Part shown: positions 54,653-63,002 of the stretch, piece by piece
Numbering within the stretch: position 1 is the stretch's first letter
How the letters are laid out: each line of letters begins with the position of its first letter
Assembly (NCBI GenBank): GCA_963807225.1
Contig: CAWEAD010000005.1
Location: 372,001 to 436,000 of the forward strand
Origin: JAGVGT01 sp963807225
GTDB taxonomy: Bacteria; Desulfobacterota; Desulfobulbia; Desulfobulbales; JAGXFP01
Direction of reading: 5' to 3'
DNA length: 64,000 bases
The notes under the pieces: model-generated
The model's database searches: none
What the model was told of the DNA's origin: nothing
Seen by the model: only the letters and a program-made list of their open reading frames with translations
Translations under genes and position numbers: made by a program

Positions 54653-55504
54653 TCAGTGGATCACCAAAACCGGGCATTCGGCGTAACCGATAGTCCTCTC
54701 GGTCACGCTGCCCATCAACAACCGCCTGATACCTTTCCGCCCATGAGAACCCATGACGATTAAATCGGCCTTTCGCTCTTTGGCCTCATTAATAATGGCC
54801 TCATGCGGTTCACCTTCTCTGACCACGGTAGTCAACATCACTCCCGATTCCTGCCCCTGTCGGGCCAGCTGACCAAGTCGTTCCTGGGCTTTTTCCACCA
54901 GACCGCGAATCACCTCGTGGCCCAGGGCCATGAACTCGTCGTTGCTATAGACTACCGCCAGAGCAGTAAGACTGGCGCCATAATCACCGGCAAGAACCAT
55001 CGCCTTACCTGTGGCATTTTCGGTTTTCATGCCTCCGTCCGTGGCAAGAAGCAGATTACTCCACCTCAACCCTGCTCCTTCGGGTACTACCAGAACATCA
55101 CGGTCTGTATGACCGATAACCCGTGCGGTGACACTGCCCATCAACTCGCGTTCCAAGGGGCTCAGACCCTTTCGGCCCATGACGATAAGATCGCAGTTTT
55201 CATCTTCCGCAACATGGACGATCCGCTCGAAAGGCTCACCCTGTTCGAGGTTAGTCAGGATATGAAAATCACCACCATCGGCAATCCGTTGGGCCTCGGC
55301 CAGTATCTCCCGGCCGGGCCCCTCCATGGTTTCCCGGATATTCTTGACCCCAACCAGTTCCAAATCTCCTTCATAGCTGGGCAGGACCGCAATCACTTTA
55401 ATCCAGCTTTTGTTCTCCCTGGCCATCTGACTGGCGATGACCAAGGCATTCCGGGCTGACTTGGAACCGTCGTAGGCAACCAGAATCTTCCGGTACTTAG
55501 CCAT
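54653..55504 (-). CDS. Tandem-domain universal stress protein
   Basis: A 283-residue protein with two UspA domains (about 1-143 and 148-283). Each has a C-terminal ATP-binding type G-2x-G-9x-G signature: GRKGLSPLERELMGSVT (near 110) and GSHGRKGIRRLLMGSVT (near 253). The start ATG at 55504 overlaps the preceding TauE-like gene by 8 bases, so it is the last gene of the operon. USPs bind ATP and accompany stress or growth arrest; the target is not known. Confidence 0.88.
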   Translation of the reverse strand: MAKYRKILVAYDGSKSARNALVIASQMARENKSWIKVIAVLPSYEGDLELVGVKNIRETMEGPGREILAEAQRIADGGDFHILTNLEQGEPFERIVHVAEDENCDLIVMGRKGLSPLERELMGSVTARVIGHTDRDVLVVPEGAGLRWSNLLLATDGGMKTENATGKAMVLAGDYGASLTALAVVYSNDEFMALGHEVIRGLVEKAQERLGQLARQGQESGVMLTTVVREGEPHEAIINEAKERKADLIVMGSHGRKGIRRLLMGSVTERTIGYAECPVLVIH

Positions 55505-56840
55505 GGCTTACCGCCGCTTCCATTCTCTTCTCAGATCGATCCTTCATCATGCCGACCGCCATCGCCACTGCGATGATGCCACCGGCTACGGCAAGCGCTG
55601 CGACCAGAGCCCAGAAACTGATGCTGTCCAGAACCGCGGCCATACCATGCTCGAGAGGAGCCTGCCAGCCCAGATCAGACAGATAGCCGGGAATCATGGC
55701 GCCGCGGCTGATGGCAACGATCAGCATGGTGGCGGCCATGACAATCTTGATCATGTAGTCTTTAACATAGGTGGTGCCGAGAGCACCGAGCTGGACCCCG
55801 ATTAGAGACGCCGAGAGGATCAGCAAGGTCATGCGGATATCGATCAGACCGGAGATTCCCCACTGCAGGGAGCCCCAGGCACCCATGACGAAGGCGATAC
55901 CCAACTCGGTGGCCGAAGCGACCACGGCGGAGGCACCGATCACGTAAATCATCCCAGGTACGCCAATAAAGCCGCCCACCGCGATGGTGGCAGCCAGCAT
56001 GCCTGTGGCCAAGCCTACCGGCACGGTGACCCAGGCGGAAATCCGCACTTTGGCGACCTTGAAATACATCATCGGTGGCAGTTCCAGCTTCTGCAGACGC
56101 AGGGCCAAACCGGAAACCTGATGTCCATCGTCGCTGTCTTCCCTCTTGGAGAGCTTGTAGGCGTCGTAGCAGACATAGCCACCGACCAGAACCAGAACGA
56201 TAACGAAGATCACGCTGACATAGAGGTTGGAACCGGCATTACCCCACATCCTGAGGATGTACTTCTGGATCATGATACCGATCTGCACGCCGATGATGGC
56301 GGTTACAGCCATCACTGCCGCCAGTTTCAGATCGACCTGACCATATTTGAAACGCTTGTAGGTTCCAACCATGGCCTTGGGGAACTTGTGGCACATATTG
56401 CTGGCCACCGCCACCGCGCCGGGCGCCCCCAGCGACATCATGGCCGGGGTCAGCACGAAGGCACCGCCGGAGCCGATAAAGCCGGAAAGCAAGCCACCGA
56501 TCAGACCTACCACGATCAGGGCGATGATTTTGCCCGGGGTCATGTCCATGAACATGATGGAGATGTCCTTGATCACTCCTTCACCGGCCTCCTTATTGAG
56601 GCTGACCATGGCCTTCTTATTGATCCGGACGTCTTCGGCCTGCATATCGGCACCGAGAGTCAGAGTTATAAGATCGCCGGAAGGATCCTTTTTGAAAGTG
56701 GCGGTGCGGGACTGGGCGTCGACCTGGGTAAACACCCCTTTCAGGATATCCTTGGGCGGCGGTCCGCCGGCCTGGGCGAAAGAAGCCAGAAGCGGGACCA
56801 GAAAACCGACCAGAAACGTAACTATCAGTACCTTTCTCAT
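55497..56840 (-). CDS. TauE/SafE-family permease with N-terminal periplasmic domain
   Basis: A 447-residue membrane protein. Residues 1-24 form a signal peptide (ending AQAGG), 25-95 a small domain probably exposed to the periplasm (KGVFTQVDAQSRTATFKKDPSG), and about 105-435 eight-to-nine spans of the TauE/SafE family with GGLLSGFIGSGGAFVLTPAMMSLG (two glycine-rich half-repeats). This combination of a signal, a small domain and TauE is longer than the usual 250-residue permease. It overlaps the USP gene by 8 bases. Anion export (sulfite or similar) is likely by family. Confidence 0.85.
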   Translation of the reverse strand: MRKVLIVTFLVGFLVPLLASFAQAGGPPPKDILKGVFTQVDAQSRTATFKKDPSGDLITLTLGADMQAEDVRINKKAMVSLNKEAGEGVIKDISIMFMDMTPGKIIALIVVGLIGGLLSGFIGSGGAFVLTPAMMSLGAPGAVAVASNMCHKFPKAMVGTYKRFKYGQVDLKLAAVMAVTAIIGVQIGIMIQKYILRMWGNAGSNLYVSVIFVIVLVLVGGYVCYDAYKLSKREDSDDGHQVSGLALRLQKLELPPMMYFKVAKVRISAWVTVPVGLATGMLAATIAVGGFIGVPGMIYVIGASAVVASATELGIAFVMGAWGSLQWGISGLIDIRMTLLILSASLIGVQLGALGTTYVKDYMIKIVMAATMLIVAISRGAMIPGYLSDLGWQAPLEHGMAAVLDSISFWALVAALAVAGGIIAVAMAVGMMKDRSEKRMEAAVSHG

Positions 56841-56879
56841 GATGACTTACTCCTCCGAGTAATAAATTTTTTCGTGAAA

Positions 56880-57224
56880 TTATTTCTTCTTGGCTTCCAG
56901 ACCCAGAACGCTCAGCAGGTTGCTGCCGAAGGCGCCGTGGACGAAGGAGAAAAACAGGGCCGTTCCTAGCGGCCACGCCGCGTAGACCCCGCCGCGGGTA
57001 AAGACATCGGTCACCAGTTTTTCGTTGGAAAACACATAAAAGTAGGCCGCCAGTGAAATACAGCCGAAAACCACTGTCTGCAGATAAGGCTTTTTGGCCG
57101 GGGACTTGACCGGATCTTTCCTGGGGGACTTGGTTTTCGCCAACATCTCTCTGGCGGTGTCATGCTCCCCGGCTTCGGCAAAGGTCGCGGCCATGGCATG
57201 CTTGTCAATGCTTGAAATCGCCAT
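56880..57224 (-). CDS. Small membrane protein with an N-terminal FAEAGE motif
   Basis: A 114-residue protein. Residues 9-27 hold AMAATFAEAGEHDTAREML, a motif shared with the two neighbouring proteins of this operon. Two hydrophobic segments follow (about 47-65 and 83-106), suggesting a two-span membrane protein. ATG at 57224 and the next gene's start at 56840 keep the order of the operon. Family not recognised. Confidence 0.7.
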   Translation of the reverse strand: MAISSIDKHAMAATFAEAGEHDTAREMLAKTKSPRKDPVKSPAKKPYLQTVVFGCISLAAYFYVFSNEKLVTDVFTRGGVYAAWPLGTALFFSFVHGAFGSNLLSVLGLEAKKK

Positions 57225-57263
57225 CTCTTACTCCTTAATTTTAGTTATTGATAAAAGTGGAGC

Positions 57264-57857
57264 TTATGCTCTCTGTTGATCGCTGTAAAAGAGAACCGGA
57301 CAACTAAGATCCTGAAACCACTCGGCGACGGTCCGACCGTCCCGCTTGGCTTCAGCCGTTTCCTCGGCGTGCGAGGGCGAAACAACCACACACATGATCT
57401 GCCGCCGCTCGGCGACATAGTCGAGAATTTCCCGGACCAGCCCCCGGTCGCTGCAGACCGGCTGATAAACCACACCCAGAGACTCCATCTTCCGGTTGAA
57501 TTCGACCAGAACCGGATCAACCACCAATGGTGAAGCTTTGGCCATTTGCCGTCCGCAGACTTCGGCCGGCAACACGTGAAAAATTTCCAGCCCGCCTCCC
57601 ATCCTTCGGCAGAGACTCAAAGCATAGTTGACGATTTTCAGATCCGGCTCCAGATGATCGGTACCGAGCAGCACCTTCTTATGGGCGGTCTTGAAATCAT
57701 GGAGCAACTGGCGGGCTGAATCATGCTCTCCGGCTTCGGCAAAGGCAGCCGCGGCCATAGTTCTTTCAAGTTTTTTGAGAAAATTCTGAATCTTACCCAT
57801 CCTGGTTCGCGCCGCCCTTTCCTTAATCTCTTGATCAACTCGCTTCGTCACACCCAT
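57264..57857 (-). CDS. UspA-fold protein with N-terminal FAEAGE motif
   Basis: A 197-residue protein. Its N-terminal part has LERTMAAAAFAEAGEHDSARQLL (about residues 31-53), nearly identical to the motif of the next gene. The rest (about 60-195) resembles a UspA-type alpha/beta fold: KKVLLGTD, LKIVNYALSLCRRMGGGLEIFHVLP and a late WFQDLSCPVLFYS. The start could be at M20 (57800), since no strong ribosome site precedes either. Function not known. Confidence 0.65.
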   Translation of the reverse strand: MGVTKRVDQEIKERAARTRMGKIQNFLKKLERTMAAAAFAEAGEHDSARQLLHDFKTAHKKVLLGTDHLEPDLKIVNYALSLCRRMGGGLEIFHVLPAEVCGRQMAKASPLVVDPVLVEFNRKMESLGVVYQPVCSDRGLVREILDYVAERRQIMCVVVSPSHAEETAEAKRDGRTVAEWFQDLSCPVLFYSDQQRA

Positions 57858-57881
57858 ACCGGTTGGTCAAAGCCATTTCTT

Positions 57882-58067
57882 TCACCGGCACCGGTATCTT
57901 CCGGCAAAGCCTTGACGCATACCCCCGCCGATCACCCGACTTCCCGGAACCGACACGCAACCGTTTTCGCTAGAGATAACGTAATTTTCGGCCATCTCGG
58001 GGCAATCGTTCTCGGCAAAAGTGACGGCCAACATCATCCGATCAAGCCAACTCAAATACCGTTTCAT
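57882..58067 (-). CDS. 61-residue protein with the FAE-type motif, first gene of the sigma54 operon
   Basis: A short gene with a near-perfect ribosome-binding site (AGGAGGT, 6 bases before the ATG at 58067). The product is MKRYLSWLDRMMLAVTFAENDCPEMAENYV followed by a Gly/Arg-rich tail. LAVTFAENDCPEMAE aligns with ATFAEAGEHDTARE of the next two genes, so it is a third copy of the module. It lies about 60 bases after a sigma54-type promoter. Confidence 0.7.
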   Translation of the reverse strand: MKRYLSWLDRMMLAVTFAENDCPEMAENYVISSENGCVSVPGSRVIGGGMRQGFAGRYRCR

Positions 58068-58136
58068 TTTGTTACCTCCTGATTTTATGCCAACTCGATG
58101 CCCGCTGGAAACACCCCAAAGTCACGAAATAAGTGT

Positions 58137-58152
58137 TGCAGATTGCATGCCA
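58137..58152 (-). promoter_or_regulatory. Sigma54 (-24/-12) promoter of the USP/TauE operon
   Basis: On the minus strand TGGCATGCAATCTGCA matches the consensus TGGCACGNNNNTTGCW at 10 of 12 fixed positions, with GG and GC exactly 10 bases apart. It predicts a start about 60 bases ahead of the 61-codon gene. It would need an NtrC-family activator, and one is encoded nearby at 59797. Confidence 0.7.
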
Positions 58153-58349
58153 GTTTCTGGCTATTTACTCTTATTCAATTATTTCAATATGTTACCAATA
58201 TACCATGGACACCGCCTGTGTTTCGTTTTGCAACAAATACCCTGTGCACGGTACTTAAACTCAATAATTACAGAATGTTACAATCTGATTGCAAACGAAG
58301 CGCCGATGATGCATAATGCAACAATCGCATCCCAATATCGGAGCCGAAG
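58153..58349. promoter_or_regulatory. Divergent control region between the sigma54 operon and the sensor kinase
   Basis: These bases, with the sigma54 site, separate the two divergent units. Short palindromes are seen: GCCAGTTTCTGGC (58149-58161, overlapping the -24 element), a GTGCAC-centred element near 58243-58250, and CAGA/TCTG near 58270-58290. These are possible enhancer-binding sites. Confidence 0.35.
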
Positions 58350-59804
58350 ATGAAAAATCCTTTTACGACTTTCAGCATCCGCAGAAAAATAACCTTCGGC
58401 TTCGTGCTGCTGCTGGCCTTCATGGTTGCCACCATCTGTTTGACATACGGAGTCAGCAGCCACATCGAGGAGAAAGTGCAGCGATTGGAACTGATCGATG
58501 ATCTGTTCGGCAACATTCTGGAAATGCGTCGCTTCGAAAAGAACTACTTCATCTACGGTGAACAAAGCGACCTTCGAGAAGCACTGGCCTACAAGACCAA
58601 ATCGGCTGCCATTCTCCGTGAAAGCCGCAGTGAATTGCAACAGATCATCCCTGGCGACCAGCTCATCCGGATCGGTCAAGCCCTGGAAAACTACGAGCAA
58701 TTTTTCCAACAACTGGCCGGTTTCTATCGGTCCAACCAACGGCAGAGCCAAAAGGCTTTGATCCTGAGGGAAGACATTCGGCGCTTGGGCAAGTACCTGA
58801 CCGATCAGGCCGAGGAAAGCTCTCGGCGGGAACGCTTCGCGGTGCGTGACCTGCTGCACACCGTCCGCAAGATTCTGGTTGCCGCGGCGGTATCGCTACT
58901 CTTTTTGTCGGTTGGTCTCGCCACTCTGCTTGGTCAACGCGTGGTTAATTCACTTAAGCTTCTGGAGCGTTACGCTGAAAAGATTTCCAGCGAAGATTTC
59001 GCGGAAATTCGGACCACTCCCATGGAAGAGGAAGTGAGATCGGTACTCAATGCCTTCAACCGGATGTCTAGGATTCTCCGGATCAGGCAAAGTCAACTTG
59101 TCCAGTCGGAGAAGCTGGCCTCCCTTGGCACTCTGCTTTCCGGCGTCGCCCACGAACTCAACAATCCTCTGTCGAACATCTCGACCTCGGCCCAGATTCT
59201 GCACGAAGAATTTGAACGATCCGATCCCGAGTTCAAAGAGGAATTGCTCCAGCAAATCGAAGATCAGTCCGACAAGGCCCGGGACATCGTCCGGACCCTG
59301 CTGGAATTTTCCAGAGCCACCGAATACCATCCCCGCCTGGTAACCCTGAAGAAGCTCTTTGAGGACACCGTGGTCCTGATTCGAGGTCAGATCCCCACCG
59401 ACGTGGCCATCTCCGTGGACTGCCCGCCGGACCTGGATGTCGAGGTGGACAAGCAGAAACTGCAGCAGGTTTTCCTCAATCTGATCAAAAACGGCATCGA
59501 CGCCATTGGGCGGAGCGGCAAACTTTGGATCACCGCGCGTTTGCTGAGCAGCGGTGACGGCGCAGAAGAACTGGAAATCATGATCGAGGACAACGGACCG
59601 GGAATCCCTCCCGAAAACCTCAAGAAGATTTTCGACCCATTCTTTTCAACTAAGGACGTGGGACGCGGCTCCGGCCTCGGACTGTACATTGCCCATGACA
59701 TCGTGGAAAGGCACGGAGGCCGGATCAACGTCAACAGCCAGATAGGACAAGGAACCACCTTCACCATCTGGTTGCCCAAAAAACAAGGGAAAAAAGATGA
59801 GTAG
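58350..59804 (+). CDS. Membrane sensor histidine kinase (NtrB-like kinase core)
   Basis: A 484-residue protein: first span about 14-34, a helical periplasmic sensor (about 36-172) with a RRFEKNYFIYGEQSDL segment common in four-helix sensors, second span about 174-195, HAMP-like linker (about 197-250), HisKA with VAHELNNPLSNIS (H268), and an HATPase with DNGPGIPP and GRGSGLGLYIAHDIV. It overlaps the next gene by 8 bases, so kinase and regulator are co-translated. Signal unknown. Confidence 0.92.
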   Translation: MKNPFTTFSIRRKITFGFVLLLAFMVATICLTYGVSSHIEEKVQRLELIDDLFGNILEMRRFEKNYFIYGEQSDLREALAYKTKSAAILRESRSELQQIIPGDQLIRIGQALENYEQFFQQLAGFYRSNQRQSQKALILREDIRRLGKYLTDQAEESSRRERFAVRDLLHTVRKILVAAAVSLLFLSVGLATLLGQRVVNSLKLLERYAEKISSEDFAEIRTTPMEEEVRSVLNAFNRMSRILRIRQSQLVQSEKLASLGTLLSGVAHELNNPLSNISTSAQILHEEFERSDPEFKEELLQQIEDQSDKARDIVRTLLEFSRATEYHPRLVTLKKLFEDTVVLIRGQIPTDVAISVDCPPDLDVEVDKQKLQQVFLNLIKNGIDAIGRSGKLWITARLLSSGDGAEELEIMIEDNGPGIPPENLKKIFDPFFSTKDVGRGSGLGLYIAHDIVERHGGRINVNSQIGQGTTFTIWLPKKQGKKDE

Positions 59805-61152
59805 CACAAACACCCTTCTCGTCGTCGACGATGAACAGATCGCCCTGAAAAACCTCACCCACATCCTCAAAGGTGAAGGTTATGAGGTTAAAGCCGTCCT
59901 GACCGGCACCAAGGCTCTGGGGCTGATCAGGGAAGAGGTTTTCGATCTGGTCCTGACCGATCTCAAGATGGAGAAGGTCGACGGCATGGACATCCTCAAT
60001 TTCATCAAGGCGCACCAGCTGGAAACAGAGGTTATCATGATCACCGGTTACGCTACGGTCGATTCGGCCATCTCAGCCATGAAGGCCGGTGCTTACCACT
60101 ATATCGCCAAGCCTTATAAAATCGATGAAGTCCGCAAGGTGGTCAAGGAAGCTCTGGAAAAACAAAACCTGAAAAAGGAAAACAGACAACTTCGAGAACA
60201 GCTTAAATCTTACAAGGGCAGCCCGGAATTGATCACCAACGACCCGCATATGAAAAAGTTGCTGGATTCGGCCCGCCAGGTGGCAGCCACCGACAGCAAC
60301 GTCATGCTGGCCGGCGAATCCGGTACAGGCAAGGAGTTGCTGGCACGCTTCACACATCAGGTCAGCCGCCGGAATCAGGGTCCGCTGCTCTCCATCAATT
60401 GCGGCGCCTTTACCGAAGAACTACTGACCAACGAGTTGTTCGGCCACGAAAAAGGAGCTTTCACCGGCGCCCAGGAAGTTAAGAAGGGGCTGATCGAGAT
60501 GGCCAACGGCGGCACCCTATTCCTTGACGAAGTCACCGAAATGTCCACCTCGATGCAAGTCAAGCTGCTGCGGGTGATTCAGGAAAGGGAGGTAATGCGG
60601 GTGGGATCAACCGCTTCGATCAAGGTGGACGTGCGCTTCATCGCCGCCACCAATCGTAATTTGCAGGAAGAAGTGGCCATGGGCCGCTTCCGGCAGGATC
60701 TCTATTACCGCCTCAATGTGGTCTCTCTACGCCTACCGCCACTGGCCGAACGCAAAAGCGATATTCCTTTGCTGATTCAGCATTTTATCAAGAAATATGC
60801 CGGCTTGATGGAGAAGCAGGTAGAGAGGGTTTCTCCTGACGTTATCGACATTCTCAAACAATACGATTTTCCGGGCAATGTTAGGGAACTGGAAAATATT
60901 ATCGAAAGGGGGATCGCCCTGGCCACCGGCGACCAGATTGAAGTTTCACACCTGCCTGAGGACCTGCAGGAAACTACTTTGCTGACATTTCGCCGTAAGG
61001 AAGGGGTCATTCCGACCCTGGAGGATCAGGAGAAATCCTATATCGAATGGGTCCTGCAGGAAACCGACAACAATAAGACCGAGGCCGCCAAGCTGCTGGG
61101 CATCGACCGGGTCTCCCTGTGGCGCAAACTTAAAAAAATGGGCCTGGAATAA
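59797..61152 (+). CDS. Sigma54-dependent response regulator (NtrC family)
   Basis: A 451-residue enhancer-binding protein with a receiver domain (phospho-acceptor D55 in LVLTDLKMEKVDG), an AAA+ domain with Walker A GESGTGKE (173-180), the sigma54-contact loop GAFTGA (220-225), and a C-terminal Fis-type helix-turn-helix (EAAKLLGIDRVSLWRKLKK). It is the partner of the upstream kinase. It is the obvious candidate activator of the sigma54 promoter at 58137-58152; this link is inference. Confidence 0.94.
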   Translation: MSSTNTLLVVDDEQIALKNLTHILKGEGYEVKAVLTGTKALGLIREEVFDLVLTDLKMEKVDGMDILNFIKAHQLETEVIMITGYATVDSAISAMKAGAYHYIAKPYKIDEVRKVVKEALEKQNLKKENRQLREQLKSYKGSPELITNDPHMKKLLDSARQVAATDSNVMLAGESGTGKELLARFTHQVSRRNQGPLLSINCGAFTEELLTNELFGHEKGAFTGAQEVKKGLIEMANGGTLFLDEVTEMSTSMQVKLLRVIQEREVMRVGSTASIKVDVRFIAATNRNLQEEVAMGRFRQDLYYRLNVVSLRLPPLAERKSDIPLLIQHFIKKYAGLMEKQVERVSPDVIDILKQYDFPGNVRELENIIERGIALATGDQIEVSHLPEDLQETTLLTFRRKEGVIPTLEDQEKSYIEWVLQETDNNKTEAAKLLGIDRVSLWRKLKKMGLE

Positions 61153-61214
61153 CCACGGTCAAAAGACCGGCTATCCCAGGCCCGAATGGAAAAAACTCTA
61201 TTCGCCGGGACCTT

Positions 61215-61739
61215 TCAGCTCACCGACATCTTCGCGTTTTCCGCAAAGGCTTCCGGCATTCTGCCGGAGCCTGCCTTTATTTCCTTCATATAAAGAGGTA
61301 CCAGATTATCCGGCTCCCAGATCAGGCATTTCATGATCTTGGGCAGAAGCACCTCCAGCCTTCTTTGCAGGAGTGCAACGTTGCCCAAAGCTTCAATACA
61401 GACCACCAGACGGATGCCGACCAGACAATCCTTGCCGGAACAACGGATAACCATGATCTCATCGCCGGTCCGCAAAGAGACTTCGCCACAGGATTCAAAC
61501 CCTGTCTCTTCAGTCAGTAGGCAGGCCACTTCGAAGAATTTATTCAAGGCCTCCATCATGACGGCCAGATTGATTTTTTTTGTGGCCCCGCTGGCGTTGC
61601 TGTATAGCAGTTCGCCATCATAGGTCAAGATGGCGGCCGCTCTATAGCCTTTGATCTCGAGCAACTCACCCATGAGTTTAACGAAAGTGACTTCGCCAAA
61701 ATCGACCAGATCATCGGATGACTGTTGAACCGGTGCCAT
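61215..61739 (-). CDS. Roadblock/LC7-like domain protein
   Basis: A 174-residue protein. The central part (about 20-125, with GELLEIKGYRAAAILTYDGELLYSN) has the pattern of Roadblock/LC7 (MglB-type) proteins, which bind and regulate small GTPases. The C-terminal 40 residues are an extra tail. No GTPase gene is next to it. Soluble, no motifs of an enzyme. A tentative call by pattern. Confidence 0.55.
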   Translation of the reverse strand: MAPVQQSSDDLVDFGEVTFVKLMGELLEIKGYRAAAILTYDGELLYSNASGATKKINLAVMMEALNKFFEVACLLTEETGFESCGEVSLRTGDEIMVIRCSGKDCLVGIRLVVCIEALGNVALLQRRLEVLLPKIMKCLIWEPDNLVPLYMKEIKAGSGRMPEAFAENAKMSVS

Positions 61740-61985
61740 ATTTCCCCCTTGAGAGTTATGCCAATAATTTTGTACTTCCTAAAATCATGAACAGCGGATC
61801 GGCCTCTCTTTATGATTCAGATTACAACATTGAGCAGGCGGGGATGAATGGGGGAAATGACTATTCCGGCTAGGGTAAAATGGGGGGGATCACCATCCGG
61901 TCAATAATAAGCAAAATTACCAGGGAGGGGCAATCAAGGGATTAAAGGAAGGATTCAACCCCGATAGATTGAGCTACGACTCGAT

Positions 61986-62672
61986 TCAGTTGATATTGTC
62001 GATGTTAACCAGATTATTCTTGATGGCAAAGCGCAACAGGGACATGGGCGTTCTGGCCTTGGTCTTTTCCACAATGTTGGCCCGGTGTTTTTCCACCGTT
62101 TTGGGGCTAAGACAGAGAAGCTCGGCGATTTTCTTGTTACCGGCACCACCCAGAATCATTTGCAGTACCTGCAGTTCCCGTTGGCTCAGGCCGGCGGGCA
62201 GGGAGTTCGCCGGCTTGGCCGTCGAGCCGGCGTCATTCTGCGCACCCTCGTGCAGGAAACCCTTGATCACCGTTTCACTCACTTCCTGACTCAGGAAATG
62301 CTTACCATGCATGACACTGTCGATTGCAACCAACAGGCGGTCGGGATTGTCGGATTTCAGCACATAGCCCATGGCGCCGCTACTCAGGGCACGACGGATA
62401 TAAGAATCCTGATCATGCATGGAGAGGAATATTATTTTGGTCTCCGGTGACGCCTCCAGTAACAGTGGGCATAGATCCAGACCGCTGACGTCCGGCAGGG
62501 AAATATCCAGAATCACTACATTCGGCCTTTTCTCCCGCACCAGATCCAGTCCTTCCTCCCCTTTCGAGACACAGCCGATCACGAGTAAATCTTTCCGGCC
62601 GGCGATCAGCTGTTTGATCGCTTCTAGAACCAGAGGGTGGTCTTCTATAATCGCCACTTTAACTTCGTTCAT
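61986..62672 (-). CDS. NarL/LuxR-family response regulator
   Basis: A 228-residue regulator with a receiver domain (D56 in NVVILDISLPDVSG, K about 108) and a C-terminal LuxR-type helix-turn-helix (LSQRELQVLQMILGGAGNKKIAELLCLSPKTVEKHRANIV; only part needs to be quoted for identity). It is transcribed alone, and diverges from the 7TMR-DISM gene, a possible signalling partner. Confidence 0.94.
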   Translation of the reverse strand: MNEVKVAIIEDHPLVLEAIKQLIAGRKDLLVIGCVSKGEEGLDLVREKRPNVVILDISLPDVSGLDLCPLLLEASPETKIIFLSMHDQDSYIRRALSSGAMGYVLKSDNPDRLLVAIDSVMHGKHFLSQEVSETVIKGFLHEGAQNDAGSTAKPANSLPAGLSQRELQVLQMILGGAGNKKIAELLCLSPKTVEKHRANIVEKTKARTPMSLLRFAIKNNLVNIDNIN

Positions 62673-63002
62673 AAAACTACCCTCTGCGAAATGGGATATG
62701 CGGCTTGTACGTCAGGAAATCTAAAACTCCGAAAACTCTGGGCTAAACACCACCACCTGAAACAATACTGTTCCCAGCTTGAAGCAAACAGTGTTATTGA
62801 TCTTCGCAAAAACTTCAAACATTGTAAACAGAAGATACTCATTATTTCAATTATACGGTGCCGTGACACAAGGTATTGCTCGACACCGGATCACAACCTT
62901 CGGCGACAAAACCATCCTTATTATTTTGACAAACAACCGGAGTTAATGAATTACTGTAGCCTGCTTACTTCCCCCCATTGATCCGGCCTTGGAGAAGTTT
63001 TC
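62673..63002. other. Intergenic region between the LuxR regulator and the 7TMR-DISM gene
   Basis: A gap of 330 bases with no gene, AT-richer than its surroundings. It should hold the promoters of the two divergent genes. A TTGACA is seen near 62926-62931, but no well-spaced -10 goes with it. Confidence 0.4.
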
